Source of the DNA: Paenibacillus tyrphae
GTDB taxonomy: Bacteria; Bacillota; Bacilli; Paenibacillales; NBRC-103111
NCBI RefSeq assembly: GCF_027925525.1
Contig: NZ_BSDJ01000002.1
Location: 248,001 to 312,000, forward strand
DNA length: 64,000 nucleotides
Direction of reading: 5' to 3'
Positions 42,034 to 51,262 of this stretch are shown piece by piece (within the stretch, counting starts at the first letter, position 1; the number at the start of each line of letters is the position of its first letter). A program made the translations under genes and the position numbers. A model generated the notes under the pieces. It was not told the origin of the DNA, searched no databases, and saw nothing but the letters and a program-made list of their open reading frames with translations.

Positions 42034-43618
42034 ACCATGTTAAAAATTCCGCATACTCCTGCTTTTGCGCTTTGTACAGGGTGTTCGCCTCTTCCTCTAC
42101 CTTTTTGCCGCCCATCGCATAATATTTCTCGACAAACTTATCGAATTCGTCGATGTTTTTCTTGCCGGAAATGATGCCGTAGAACACTTCATCCCGCACT
42201 TTCTCGATATCCTTGATGTATTCCTTGAAAGCTGGACGATCGTTCGTCTTGAACCGGACCACCAGCTCCCGTAGCGGCTTGGACGTTGCCTCGCCCTTCT
42301 TGAACAGGTCGATCACCTGCGGAATGTTGGAAATATTCGCTTCGTCCTTCCGGCTCAAATACCAGGTGTAGTTGCCAATGCCGAGCTTGTTCTGTTCGTC
42401 CGGAGTCAGGAGCGATTGGAACTGGCCGTTCTCCATCTTGTAATGCTCGCCTTCCTTGCCGAAGCTGACCAGCTTGAACGTTTCGGGAGAAGCGATCCGG
42501 TTCAGCACTTGAACCGCGCCTGCGGGATCTTTGGTCTTGCTAGTCACGCCGATGAAGCACCAGCCACCGACCGCTTCGGGATAATCTGAGCTGAAGCCGT
42601 CCGGCCCTTTGATCGGCGGAATCGCGAGCAGCTCGCCCGAAGGGTTGTTCGCCTTGAACGATTTGTACAGCGTGCTGGACGGGTTGAAATAAGCGATCCA
42701 GCGGTAGAAGGAGCCGACTTTGCCGCTTGCGGCGATTTCCTCGAACTTATTGGCGTCCGTATTGCTGATCGTCCGCGGATCGATGAGCCCTTCCTTATAC
42801 ATGCTCTGCAAAACCTTCAAAGCTTCTTTCGTCTGCGGAAGCACCGCGCCGTATTTGACCGTTCCGTCAGGCTGCACCATGAATTCGTTCGGAATCGACT
42901 TGTAGGCGAAGAAAATCGGCGCGAACGTGCGGTATTCCGCCGAGCCTGCGATTCCGGGGCCGGACAGGCCGTACGTGTCGTCCTTGCCGTTGCCGTCAGG
43001 ATCTCGCTTCGTAAACGCTCTCAAAACTTCGATGTATTCATCCACCGTCGTCGGTACCTTCAACCCAAGCTTATCGAGCCAGTCCTTGCGGATGATCGTC
43101 GTCATGGAGGTCGCTTCCGCTACGTCTCCCGGCAGGCGGTACATCTTCCCTTTTTCATAGGAATAGAACATCGTTTCCGGAGAATAGTAATTCAAAATCA
43201 TCTTGCCATTCTTCTGGAGGTAAGGAACGAGGTCAACGAGCGCGCCGGATTTTACCCAGTTCGTGTATTCCTTGTCCATGCCGTACCACCACTGAATGTC
43301 GGGCATGGTGCTTTTGTCGCTCATATTCAAATTGATTTTCGTCTGTGCATCTTCCCAGCCCGGCAGGAAAACGCTCTCAAGCGCAACCGGTTTACCGAGC
43401 GCCTTCGTCAGATCTTCTTCCAGCGCTTTTTCCGCCCAGGAATTCGGCGTTTTCGCCCCGCCCATCAAAGCCATCGAAAGATTAAGTGAGGCGTCTGACG
43501 GCTTGGACTGCCCGCTGCCGTCGGCGGAGCTCGCCGTCCCGTTATTCCCGCCGTTCTGGCAGGCAACGAGGCTTGCGGTAAGGAATGCTACAGGAACAAA
43601 AGCCTTTAACTTTTTCAA
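42005..43618 (-). CDS. Extracellular sugar-binding lipoprotein (LipO type)
   Basis: This 537-residue solute-binding protein carries a lipoprotein signal (FLTASLVAC) followed by a glycine/serine-rich linker, so it is tethered outside the membrane. The body shows type II binding-protein features (DIQWWYGMDKEYTNWV, YSYEKGKMYRLPGD, VGGWCFIGVTSKTKDPAGAVQ). The start is TTG at 43618 behind ACAGGAGG. It should deliver an oligosaccharide to the two permeases downstream. Transcription begins near LacI-type operators. Confidence 0.92.
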   Translation of the reverse strand: MKKLKAFVPVAFLTASLVACQNGGNNGTASSADGSGQSKPSDASLNLSMALMGGAKTPNSWAEKALEEDLTKALGKPVALESVFLPGWEDAQTKINLNMSDKSTMPDIQWWYGMDKEYTNWVKSGALVDLVPYLQKNGKMILNYYSPETMFYSYEKGKMYRLPGDVAEATSMTTIIRKDWLDKLGLKVPTTVDEYIEVLRAFTKRDPDGNGKDDTYGLSGPGIAGSAEYRTFAPIFFAYKSIPNEFMVQPDGTVKYGAVLPQTKEALKVLQSMYKEGLIDPRTISNTDANKFEEIAASGKVGSFYRWIAYFNPSSTLYKSFKANNPSGELLAIPPIKGPDGFSSDYPEAVGGWCFIGVTSKTKDPAGAVQVLNRIASPETFKLVSFGKEGEHYKMENGQFQSLLTPDEQNKLGIGNYTWYLSRKDEANISNIPQVIDLFKKGEATSKPLRELVVRFKTNDRPAFKEYIKDIEKVRDEVFYGIISGKKNIDEFDKFVEKYYAMGGKKVEEEANTLYKAQKQEYAEFLTWYDKEIKPYK

Positions 43619-43644
43619 ACGGATGACCTCCTGTAAAAAGAGAA

Positions 43645-43705
43645 TGTAAACCCTTACAATTATACTAGGTTCATCATAAACAAAAAACGCAACATTGTAA
43701 ACAAT
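43645..43705. promoter_or_regulatory. LacI-type operators and -10 of the sugar operon
   Basis: TGTAAACCCTTACA (43645-43658) has perfect TGTAA/TTACA arms, and ATTGTAAACAAT (43694-43705) is a palindrome with five-base arms. TATAAT lies between them on the minus strand. They probably bind the LacI-family regulator encoded just upstream. Confidence 0.6.
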
Positions 43706-43769
43706 AATTTTACATTATCATTTACATCATTGCGTTTTGTAATATTACAGTGTGTAAAATCACATGGAT

Positions 43770-44861
43770 TTATCGGGAAACGTTCGGGGCGGCCGCAACC
43801 GGCAAGGATGTCGGTACCGTCGAGGTGGAATCGTTGTAAATCACTTTCGTGCCCAGACGGACCAATTCGTATGGCCGCGCAGGGTTATTCATGCGCCACA
43901 GCAGCTCTTCGGCGGCGCGGCGGCCCCAATCCTTCTCGTCATAGTGCACGGTGGTCAGCGCTGGCGTGACGAAATCGGCATGTTCGGAATGATCGAACCC
44001 GGTCACGGCGATATGCTCCGGCACCTGAAAGCCCTTGTTGCGCAAATATTGAATGACGCGGATGGCGATCGTATCGTTCGCACATACGAAAGCTGTCGGA
44101 AATGCTTCGAGACGTTTGAATGCGTTTTCGATATCGTCGTAATGATGATACTGCGACGGATTGGGCCCGGTGGCGCAATAGTCCGGCTCCAGAGTTAAAC
44201 CCGCGTCAAGCAGCGCCCGTTTAAAGCCGAGCCACCGTTCCATAAACGACCGGCAGCTGGTGATATCGCCTACGAATCCCAGATGACGGTGCCCCCGCCC
44301 GATCAGATGGGACGTCATATCGTATACGCTGTCCTCGTTTTCCACTAGCAAGATATCGGCGTACAGCGCGGAAAACGAAAGGTCCGGACGGGCATCGAGA
44401 AACACTTTGGGCAAATCGACGGAGGCCAGCAGATCGGTATATTCCTTGCTGAGATAGCCGCTGACGATCAAACCGTTCACCGACCGGTTTACAACACACG
44501 AAGGCAGCGAAAGCTTGGCAAGCTCGTCCGGTTTGATGAAATCGAACAGCAGCTCATAGCCGTTCTTGGCCGTGATCTCCTCGATCCCTTTGATAACGCC
44601 CATCCAGAAGCCGTTATTGGCAGGGGTAAATATGTTCGTGATGAAAGCGATGCCGCCTCTGGCCGTCATGCTTGCCGCCTCCGTCTCCTCCGCTGCCGTT
44701 GCATCCACGGATTTGTAGCCGAGACTGGCGGCAGCTTCGCGAACTTTCTGCTTCGTTTGCTCGGAAACGCTTGCATGATTGTTGAGCGCCTTGGACACGG
44801 TATTTCGCGATATGCCGAGGAGCTTGGATATATCGTGGGTAGTTACTTTTTGTTTTTTCAT
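43770..44861 (-). CDS. LacI-family transcriptional regulator
   Basis: This protein of about 363 residues starts with a LacI helix-turn-helix (VTTHDISKLLGISRNTVSKALNNHASVSEQTKQKV) and continues into a sugar-binding domain with PTAFVCANDTIAIRVIQYL and HIAVTGFDHSEHADFVTPALTTV. ATG at 44861 is preferred over the longer frame to 44894. It lies next to, and in the same direction as, the transporter-glycosidase genes and probably controls them in response to the imported sugar. Confidence 0.92.
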   Translation of the reverse strand: MKKQKVTTHDISKLLGISRNTVSKALNNHASVSEQTKQKVREAAASLGYKSVDATAAEETEAASMTARGGIAFITNIFTPANNGFWMGVIKGIEEITAKNGYELLFDFIKPDELAKLSLPSCVVNRSVNGLIVSGYLSKEYTDLLASVDLPKVFLDARPDLSFSALYADILLVENEDSVYDMTSHLIGRGHRHLGFVGDITSCRSFMERWLGFKRALLDAGLTLEPDYCATGPNPSQYHHYDDIENAFKRLEAFPTAFVCANDTIAIRVIQYLRNKGFQVPEHIAVTGFDHSEHADFVTPALTTVHYDEKDWGRRAAEELLWRMNNPARPYELVRLGTKVIYNDSTSTVPTSLPVAAAPNVSR

Positions 44862-45053
44862 CGGATCTCTCTTTCTTCCCGTAGTACGAACCAATTTTTA
44901 GTTTATTATTTTAAAATTGTATGGTTTCCCTTCATTTTTGTCAACTTTTTTTGTAAACTTAATGCATCACTTTGTAAAGTTCCTGTATCAGATTTGGACC
45001 CAGTGCCGTGTCATGATTTATAATAAGGATACAAATTTTTGCAGGAGGAGCTT

Positions 45054-45998
45054 ATGGACAATATCCCAAACCTTTTGAAAGAACACTACGATTTGGATGC
45101 TACTAACATTTTACCACAACGGGGCGGCTGGGCGGCACTTGCCTTTAAAGTATACTGCGGCAAGCAGGCCTTCTTCTTGAAAGTTTATGAAAAAAGCCGG
45201 GCGTCGACTCCGAAATGGACGGCGCTCATTGATCAATATGTGCCGATCACGATATGGCTTATGCAGTATAGCGGCTTGAAAGGCAAGCTTCCCGTACCCG
45301 TGCCAACCCAAACCGGCGCTTACAAATGTGAAGATGACGAAGGGATTTATTTGCTGTACGAATATATCGAGGGGGAAACGATTGGCGAGAAAGCTTTAAC
45401 CGCGGGGCAGATTGGCGAGCTCTCGAACATGATTGCGGAGCTTCATTTATACGGTGAAGAAATTCCGGTGGAAACGAAGGCGATTAAGGAAGACTTTACT
45501 GTTCCGTTTTTGCCGCAGCTAAGGAATACGTTGGAACGGGAGGTTCATGAGCTTCCTTCTGACGTAAGGGAATTGATAACCCCTCACCTGAAACAGTTGA
45601 ATGGACTGACGGATACCGTTGAGAAGCTGTCTGCGGAGTTGAAGAACCGAAATTTAAGAATGGCCTTGTGCCATACCGATCTTCATCCTTGGAATCTGAT
45701 GCAGACCGACCAGAAGCTGATGCTGATTGACTGGGAAGGGCTGAAGCTGGCTCCTGTCGAAGCCGATCTGATGTCTTTCGTTGACGAGCCTTATTACGAA
45801 GATTTTGTACACATCTATCGGCAGGTGCATCCCGATTTTGCAATCAACCCCGATGTGCTGCAATTTTATCAGTACAGACGCAAATTGGAGGATATTTGGG
45901 AGTTTGTGGAGCAGCTCTTGTTTGACCGACAAGAGGCACAGGAACGAGCTGTGACACTCAACCATTTGAGCAAGGAATTGAATGAAATAAGAGGATAA
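45054..45998 (+). CDS. Phosphotransferase family protein (APH-like)
   Basis: This protein of about 314 residues has the aminoglycoside-phosphotransferase/choline-kinase fold: an N-lobe with AFFLKVYEKS, the hinge YLLYEYIEGETIG, the catalytic loop ALCHTDLHPWNLM and the metal-binding LIDWEGLKLAPVEADL. The substrate, drug or small metabolite, cannot be told. ATG at 45054 follows GGAGG closely; the TTG at 45039 is rejected. It is divergent from the LacI gene and convergent with the acetyltransferase gene. Confidence 0.87.
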   Translation: MDNIPNLLKEHYDLDATNILPQRGGWAALAFKVYCGKQAFFLKVYEKSRASTPKWTALIDQYVPITIWLMQYSGLKGKLPVPVPTQTGAYKCEDDEGIYLLYEYIEGETIGEKALTAGQIGELSNMIAELHLYGEEIPVETKAIKEDFTVPFLPQLRNTLEREVHELPSDVRELITPHLKQLNGLTDTVEKLSAELKNRNLRMALCHTDLHPWNLMQTDQKLMLIDWEGLKLAPVEADLMSFVDEPYYEDFVHIYRQVHPDFAINPDVLQFYQYRRKLEDIWEFVEQLLFDRQEAQERAVTLNHLSKELNEIRG

Positions 45999-46065
45999 GC
46001 CCTGCAAGGGGGAGCGTGCTTGCTCTGCGCAAGCCTTCCCCTCCTCCCTTGCGTTCTTTATCCTC
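45991..46065. terminator. Long hairpin between convergent genes
   Basis: GAGGATAA (45991-45998) pairs with TTATCCTC (46058-46065) and, inside, GCAAGGG pairs with CCCTTGC (46046-46052) and GCTTGC-type bases with GCAAGC. It lies between the phosphotransferase and acetyltransferase stops and is likely to end transcription, though a clean T-run is lacking. Confidence 0.5.
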
Positions 46066-46088
46066 ATCTAAACCCGGCGCTAAGCGCT

Positions 46089-46643
46089 TTATTCAAACAT
46101 CAGATACCAGTAGATCGCGATTTCATCGCTTTGTTGATCGATGCCTTTGTAGACATAAGTGTCGAACCCGCCGATGACGAAACCGCAGCTTTCGTAGAAC
46201 TTGCATGCGCGGACATTGTTGCTTTGCGTCTCCAGCATGATCCCCGGCATGCCGCCGTCCTTCGCCCAATGCTTGGCCCGCTCGATTAGCTTGCGGCCGA
46301 TGCCGCAGCCTCTGTAACGGGCGTCAACTTTGATGTCTTCGATATAGGCATATTTGTTCCAGTTTCGTTTCAAAATCATGTGCCCTGCGACTTCATCGTC
46401 CGCGAACGCCAAATAGACGATTTGATCCGGGTTGCCGATGTAATCCGAATAATCCGCTTCCGTGTCGTCTTCCAACGGTTCGTCGGCGTAGCTTTTCTGA
46501 TAAGCGGGTATCTCTATCACCGTATATCCGATTCGCTGTCCCGTTAATGACAGGACAAGGGTAGAATCCACGATAAAGCTTCCATCGAGATCCATCCACT
46601 GCTCTCCGTCGCCCGCCGTCAGTTCTCTGATCAAAATATCCAT
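46089..46643 (-). CDS. satA: GNAT acetyltransferase, streptothricin-acetyltransferase-like
   Basis: This 184-residue GNAT protein resembles the SatA/SAT-4 streptothricin acetyltransferases: WMDLDGSFIVDSTLVLSL, AYIEDIKVDARYRGCGIGRKLIERAK (acetyl-CoA loop) and MLETQSNNVRACKFYESCGFVIGGFDTYVYKG. It could protect against streptothricin or act on another amine. It stands alone at the edge of a gene-poor stretch. Confidence 0.85.
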   Translation of the reverse strand: MDILIRELTAGDGEQWMDLDGSFIVDSTLVLSLTGQRIGYTVIEIPAYQKSYADEPLEDDTEADYSDYIGNPDQIVYLAFADDEVAGHMILKRNWNKYAYIEDIKVDARYRGCGIGRKLIERAKHWAKDGGMPGIMLETQSNNVRACKFYESCGFVIGGFDTYVYKGIDQQSDEIAIYWYLMFE

Positions 46644-46769
46644 ATTCGTCCTCCCAAGCTATAGTTTTATAAGATGGCGAATTAGGATACGGCGGGGGAC
46701 CTCGGACTTAACGGAACACATATTTTTCTATCATCGACATGTCCTCCCGGTAAGGTTTTAGACCGTAAC

Positions 46770-46789
46770 TTGTATAAATCATTATACAA
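46770..46789. promoter_or_regulatory. 20-base perfect palindrome, operator-like
   Basis: TTGTATAAATCATTATACAA has eight-base arms around ATCA. It lies 127 bases upstream of the satA start. Its minus strand contains TATAAT, so promoter and operator may coincide. No adjacent regulator gene is visible. Confidence 0.5.
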
Positions 46790-47522
46790 TCTTTGTTCAC
46801 GTACAAACAATGCCCGGCCCTTCGAGATGGAACCGTTCAACATCATTCTTCCTTTTTTTTGGATAAAGAAGTAAAATCCGGCGTGCGCCGGATCGTCTTA
46901 TTAGGCAGCGCTTCCGTACCCGAAGACGGGCCTGTGTTACGGCGACAGGTCCGACAAAATAAATGTTGTCCACGCCCTGCAAGGGGTCACCTCACATGCC
47001 TATCAACCTAAGAAAATTTTGCACCCCCAAAAGGAAGAAAATTTGATTTTTTCCTGTTTGGGGGTATTTTAAGTTCTTAACTTGATGGCTATGGGGCAGT
47101 GCCAGCGAACGTGACACCACCCGCAAAGTAGTCACCAACTGTTTCCAAATGTTTGCGCTTCATGACAGCTACGCTGGATCAAGTCACGCCTCGGAACAGG
47201 ATAAAGTTCCGATACCAACAATTTTAGGAACTTTTTCAGCTCTTACTTTGCGGTCTGTGTCAGCTTCGCTGGTACAGAAAAACAGTTATCTAAACACAAG
47301 GAATGGCAAAAGTACTGCTTAAATTCTAGAAAAGGCATCGCTTGAGGATTATCAAAATTTTTGAGGTATATAGGACAGTCCCTAAGGAATATCTATAGCA
47401 TAAGGGTCGGGGTCGAGTACCCTGCCATTCTAATCCGCCTTTAACCGCCTTTAACCTACGAATATTTCAAATTAATTCTACGTTTTAGTGATGGCTGTTA
47501 TTAATCTGGACAACTAGGAGGA
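46790..47522. other. Gene-poor stretch with hairpins and repeat motif
   Basis: I see no supportable gene here. ACCCCCAAA (47023-47031) pairs with TTTGGGGGT (47057-47065), with an inner AGGAA/TTCCT stem. ATCCGGCG/CGCCGGAT forms a small hairpin near 46877-46894. Two divergent copies of the motif related to TTAGCTTGATGGGCATG lie at 46995-47012 (minus) and 47077-47096 (plus). The stretch looks like remains of mobile DNA. Confidence 0.45.
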
Positions 47523-48416
47523 ATGACGATGAGTTTTATACACGTAGTCTACGGCGGAAACGGTACAACACCAGTCGACAGCGGACTTCCACGCGTCGGA
47601 GAAATATATGGCGTCGATCAGAACGGCAATCTGCGTTGGTATCGATATAAAGGAAACGGGGAATACAACCCTGCCGGCAATCAGGGATGGTACCCTAACT
47701 CGGGCAATATCGTCGGAAACGGATGGCACAGCTTTCGTAACCTTTTCAGTGGAGGTAATGGTGTCCTTTATGGCGTCGAATAGAACGGCAATCTGCGCTG
47801 GTACCAATATTTAGGGAACGGGGAACACAACCCCGCAGGCAATCAGGGATGGTACTCCAACTCAGGTAACATCATCGGAAACGGATGGCACAACTTTCGT
47901 TTTATTTTTTCGAGTCCCTGGGAAGGAAGGGAAGTTCCAAACAGAAGCGCTATCTACGGAGTAGACCAGAACGGCAATCTGCGCTGGTATCGATATTTAG
48001 GGAACGGGGAACACAATCCTGCTGGCAATCAGGGATGGCACCCCAACTCGGGCAACACCATCGGAAACGGATGGCATAGCTTCCGGCATGTTGTCGCCAT
48101 ATCGGGTGTGATACTGGCTGTCAAGGAAAATGGCGATCTGCTGTGGTACTACTATTTAGGGAATGGGGAACACAACCCCGCTGGTAATCAGGGATGGCAC
48201 CCCAACTCGGGCAACACCATCGGAAACGGATGGCACGGATTCCGAGACATTTTTGGCGGTTATAACGACTCTTACCCGGGCGGTATCGTCATCTATGGTG
48301 TGGAGCAGAACGGAAATCTGCGTTGGTATCGATATAAAGGAAACGGAGAACACAACCCCGCTGGCAATCAGGGGTGGTACCCCAACTCGGGTAACGTTAT
48401 CGGAAACGGATGGTAG
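47523..48416 (+). pseudogene. Tachylectin-like five-repeat beta-propeller interrupted by one amber codon
   Basis: ATG at 47523 follows AGGAGG. The frame carries five repeats of about 58 residues with the pattern IYGVDQNGNLRWYRY, GNGE-NPAGNQGW and GNGWHSFR, as in the five-bladed tachylectin-2 fold, a sugar-binding lectin. At 47781-47783 a TAG stands where the other repeats mostly have CAG (glutamine in GV-[DE]-Q-NGNLRW). Otherwise the frame is open to a TAG at 48414-48416. It has no signal peptide. It is either a fresh pseudogene or a read-through gene. Confidence 0.75.
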
Positions 48417-48470
48417 GGAAAGAATTTGATGAACTATAATAACCAATTTTTTAAGCTATGCTGCCCGTTA

Positions 48471-48926
48471 GCCCATCAAGCTAGGGTGAAACCATACCCC
48501 AATATGGAAAAATAAGTTATACTTTTTTATATAGGCATTATTCCATAGAAAGGATGGTTTTCCCATGAAATCTAAGAAAGAAGCCAGTGAATTTAAAGTA
48601 ATCTGCATCGTTAAAGAATATTTTCTTTCGCTGCACAATGCCATAAAAAAACAAGTGCAGGATGTCGGGAGGGTTCTTCTCCAACTTTTTCGGATGATCG
48701 AAAAGAATGGATGCAAATCGCATCGTTATGAGAAGAAAACTGTGTTTGACATCCTGGGTGTAGTCTATGAGTATACACAGAAGTCTCAACCTGCCGCCTA
48801 GAAAAAATTGAAAGTCTGAGAAGGCTTATTTGGGTATGCCAATTATTTTAATTTTCTGGGTAAAGTCCAAGAGAAAGGACTTGATTGCATTTTGCGCTCC
48901 GTTTCGTTGGTGTTAGCTTGATGGGC
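48471..48926. repeat. Inverted-repeat-bounded segment of about 456 bases
   Basis: GCCCATCAAGCTA (48471-48483) and its exact complement TAGCTTGATGGGC (48914-48926) bound the segment. The right copy lies in the loop of a hairpin CCGTTTCGT/ACGAAACGG (48899-48948). Related motifs occur at 46995 and 47077. The segment encloses one 78-codon ORF. It may be a small non-autonomous element. Nothing else is evident from 48.95 to 49.10 kb except a short ACCCCG/CGGGGT stem. Confidence 0.45.
48565..48801 (+). CDS. Hypothetical small basic protein, 78 residues
   Basis: The ORF begins MKSKKEASEFKVICIVKEY and is lysine-rich and helix-forming, without recognised motifs. AAAGGATGG lies upstream of the ATG. It is enclosed by a 13-base inverted repeat. 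Codon use is plain, and an overlapping frame on the other strand is nearly as long, so it may not be translated. Confidence 0.35.
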   Translation: MKSKKEASEFKVICIVKEYFLSLHNAIKKQVQDVGRVLLQLFRMIEKNGCKSHRYEKKTVFDILGVVYEYTQKSQPAA

Positions 48927-49096
48927 ATGGGGTCACCTCACGAAACGGAAGAAATCGTACGCTAAGCGTAGTTGAAACATCGAAGACCCCGAACTGGAGG
49001 AGTCCGGGGTTCTGGTGGAACTCATTAAACTAACGTCAGCGTTAGTTGAGCGAGGTTGCTGCTCAACTCTGCGGCAGCTTCTTTAATTTGCAGATT

Positions 49097-49486
49097 TTAT
49101 CTAACCTTGCTCGCCGGCGGTTGTTCCGCTATGTAACGATTGACAGGTCCCCTAACTACTGCGATCCATACAAGTAGAAAAAGCATAATAACTGGAACGA
49201 TTGCATCGCCAGCCGTCCCCTTCACAAGCGATGATATTATTGCACCGATCATAATCAACGCCAATAATATCGCGCCGTAACGCGAAGAAGACCGAATAAG
49301 CAGCGCAATCGCTCCGGCAATTTCCAAGATTCCAATTACGATACGAAACCATGCAGGATAACCGAGCTTGTTGAAGACTTCTACCATCGCTTGCACACCC
49401 ATTAGTTTAAGGACCGCCGCCTGAATAAAGATCAGCGCTATCACAGCAAGCCCTATCCAGCCAGCATATTTCCACAATTTGTCCAT
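49097..49486 (-). CDS. DoxX-like membrane protein
   Basis: This 129-residue protein has four hydrophobic helices and the DoxX pattern: an N-terminal helix, then FNKLGYPAWFRIVIGILEIAGAIALLI and a terminal RGPVNRYI. DoxX-like proteins are small membrane proteins linked to redox or quinone metabolism, with no fixed role. It directly follows the DHFR-like gene, whose last codons adjoin its start, so the two are co-transcribed. Confidence 0.85.
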   Translation of the reverse strand: MDKLWKYAGWIGLAVIALIFIQAAVLKLMGVQAMVEVFNKLGYPAWFRIVIGILEIAGAIALLIRSSSRYGAILLALIMIGAIISSLVKGTAGDAIVPVIMLFLLVWIAVVRGPVNRYIAEQPPASKVR

Positions 49487-50071
49487 CTACACCTCACCCC
49501 GTCTCACTCCGTAGATAAGCCCTACGACTCCAGAACTAAACGTTTTGGTTTCCACAAGTTTAAGATCGATTCTGTCCTTGATATCTTTAAAGAGAGGTTT
49601 TCCTCCCCCAACAACAACAGGATTGACATTAATCCGATATTCATCAATCAAGCCGAGCTGCATAAACGTTTGCGCAAGGCCGGGACTGGCGATCATCACT
49701 ATGTTTTTGCCGAGCTGTTGTTTCATTTTTGCTATTTCTTCCGCAATATGTTCTTTCACCAGTCTGGAATTGTTCCAGTCCACTTTTTCCAGAGTCTTGG
49801 AGAATACAATTTTCTCTGTTTTCTCGATCCAGCCAGCATGTTCGGCATGGTACTTCGATTTTGACCAGACGGGATGCGCGGGTACGGTCGGCCAGAAGCT
49901 TTCCATCATTTGATAAGTCACACGTCCAAATAAAACGGTGTCTACGGTGTCTAGCAAGTCGGTGACATAGTTCTGTTCTTCCTTTGTATAGATAATCCAA
50001 TCCATTTCACCGTTAGGTCCTGTTACGAATCCATCAAGCGATACGTGCATGAGTAAAATGATTTTTCTCAT
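49487..50071 (-). CDS. Dihydrofolate reductase-like (RibD C-terminal) family protein
   Basis: This 194-residue protein begins MRKIILLMHVSLDGFVTGPNG and contains DTVLFGRVTYQMMESFW and VVVGGGKPLFKDI, the RibD_C/DHFR-like fold that binds NADPH. Members such as YyaP/YwjB are probable oxidoreductases of unknown substrate. It lies between an alpha/beta hydrolase gene (19-base gap) and the DoxX gene in one operon. Confidence 0.9.
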   Translation of the reverse strand: MRKIILLMHVSLDGFVTGPNGEMDWIIYTKEEQNYVTDLLDTVDTVLFGRVTYQMMESFWPTVPAHPVWSKSKYHAEHAGWIEKTEKIVFSKTLEKVDWNNSRLVKEHIAEEIAKMKQQLGKNIVMIASPGLAQTFMQLGLIDEYRINVNPVVVGGGKPLFKDIKDRIDLKLVETKTFSSGVVGLIYGVRRGEV

Positions 50072-50090
50072 TGCTATAGTCTCCTTTAAT

Positions 50091-50885
50091 TTACATGGAG
50101 AAAAAATCAGTCAAAACGGGAGCGAGGAAATCCAGGGCCACGTTATGATCCTGACCTTCCAGGATGTGGCACTTTGCATTGGGGAGTCTGTCCACGAGCG
50201 CTTTCACCGCATTTTGCTGGTACTCAGGACTTGCCCCTCCACCCACCACGAGCGTAGGGATCGAGACGGAAGACCACCGCTCGGCTGGCAATGGGTTGCC
50301 CGACATGGTGTCACCCATGATGGTGCCATCATAGACCAACGTGTGCGCTACATTTTCCATCGCCGGCCAGAATGGCGCGCTTCGCATCTGAGCAACGAAA
50401 TTGGCAGGAACGCCTGCTGCCTTCGTCAAAAAATACTCAACTGCGTCGCCTCGGCGACCCGATGTTGTCAGCTCTTTGAGCTGCTTTAAGTAACCCTTCG
50501 GCAGTGGAGGACGCGTATTGTCAACGACGAACGGAGGCTCGTACAATGCCAGCTTCGTGATAGCAAGTTTGCGAGCCGCTTCGAGGGCAAGGACTCCACC
50601 GGAAGACATGCCGAATACGAATGCCGATCCACCAGCCTCGTTGATGAGAGCTTCGATATCTTCCACTTCGCGCTCAACCGCGTACGGCGCCGTGTCGCCG
50701 CTATCCCCTCGACCCCGACGATCGTAGTTGAACACGGTAAAGTAGGGTGACAGAAGCGAAGCGAGCTGCGGCATCATCGGATCCGAACGAGTTTGAAATG
50801 CGGCGCATACCAGGATGATCGCCGGTCCATTCCCCGATTTATCAAACGCAATGGCGGTTCCGTCTTTCGAAATTACTTTTTTCAT
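50091..50885 (-). CDS. Alpha/beta hydrolase
   Basis: This 264-residue protein has the oxyanion strand AIILVCAAFQTRSDP, DRRGRGDSGDTAPY, nucleophile elbow VFGMSSGGVLALEAA and a histidine in EGQDHNVALDF. The fold is that of small esterases or haloperoxidase-like enzymes. The start follows AGGAGG, which lies inside the end of a broken VOC gene upstream. It leads the operon with the DHFR-like and DoxX genes. Confidence 0.9.
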   Translation of the reverse strand: MKKVISKDGTAIAFDKSGNGPAIILVCAAFQTRSDPMMPQLASLLSPYFTVFNYDRRGRGDSGDTAPYAVEREVEDIEALINEAGGSAFVFGMSSGGVLALEAARKLAITKLALYEPPFVVDNTRPPLPKGYLKQLKELTTSGRRGDAVEYFLTKAAGVPANFVAQMRSAPFWPAMENVAHTLVYDGTIMGDTMSGNPLPAERWSSVSIPTLVVGGGASPEYQQNAVKALVDRLPNAKCHILEGQDHNVALDFLAPVLTDFFSM

Positions 50886-50897
50886 TGTCTTTGCCTC

Positions 50898-51262
50898 CTA
50901 TGATTTGGGAATTACCTTCTGTACGACCATTAATCCGTTTCCATCCGGGTCCTGAAAAACGTGAAGAACTGAACGCCTTGTCTGGACTCGAGCCCGTTGT
51001 CTCCGATAGCTCCCTTGGAACGGACATGATCCAATGCGGCAGCCAGATCGCGCGATTCAATGATGGGAATCAGATTCGTACGCAAATCCAACTGCAGTTT
51101 ATTGTAGAATGCTCTCGGAGAATGGTTTAGACAATTGTCGTCAATGCAGGAGCGCGCCCTTATCCATCCGAATGCAAGGAAGGCCGCCGAATTGCTGGTC
51201 CGGCTCCGAGTTTTTGGCGACGAATCCCCATACCATTTCCTGCAGGTTATCAGCGTGTACAC
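50898..51262 (-). pseudogene. Broken VOC (glyoxalase/bleomycin-resistance-like) gene
   Basis: One minus-strand frame reads AFYNKLQLDLRTNLIPIIES and RDLAAALDHVRSKGA, then QGVQFFTF. The natural end DPDGNGLMVVQKVIPKS continues in another frame to a TAG at 50898-50900, so a frameshift lies near 50970. Upstream of about 51120 the frame is lost and the N-terminus is not recognisable. It was probably the first gene of the hydrolase operon. Confidence 0.6.

Noticed and set aside
48986-49009. ACCCCG/CGGGGT stem downstream of the DoxX gene as terminator
   Set aside because: There is no T-run on either strand, so it is mentioned only as a stem in the gap description.
51119-51262. Upstream part of the VOC relic as an intact N-terminus
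   Set aside because: None of the three frames gives a clear VOC N-terminus; the readings conflict, so I do not assign this piece to a family.
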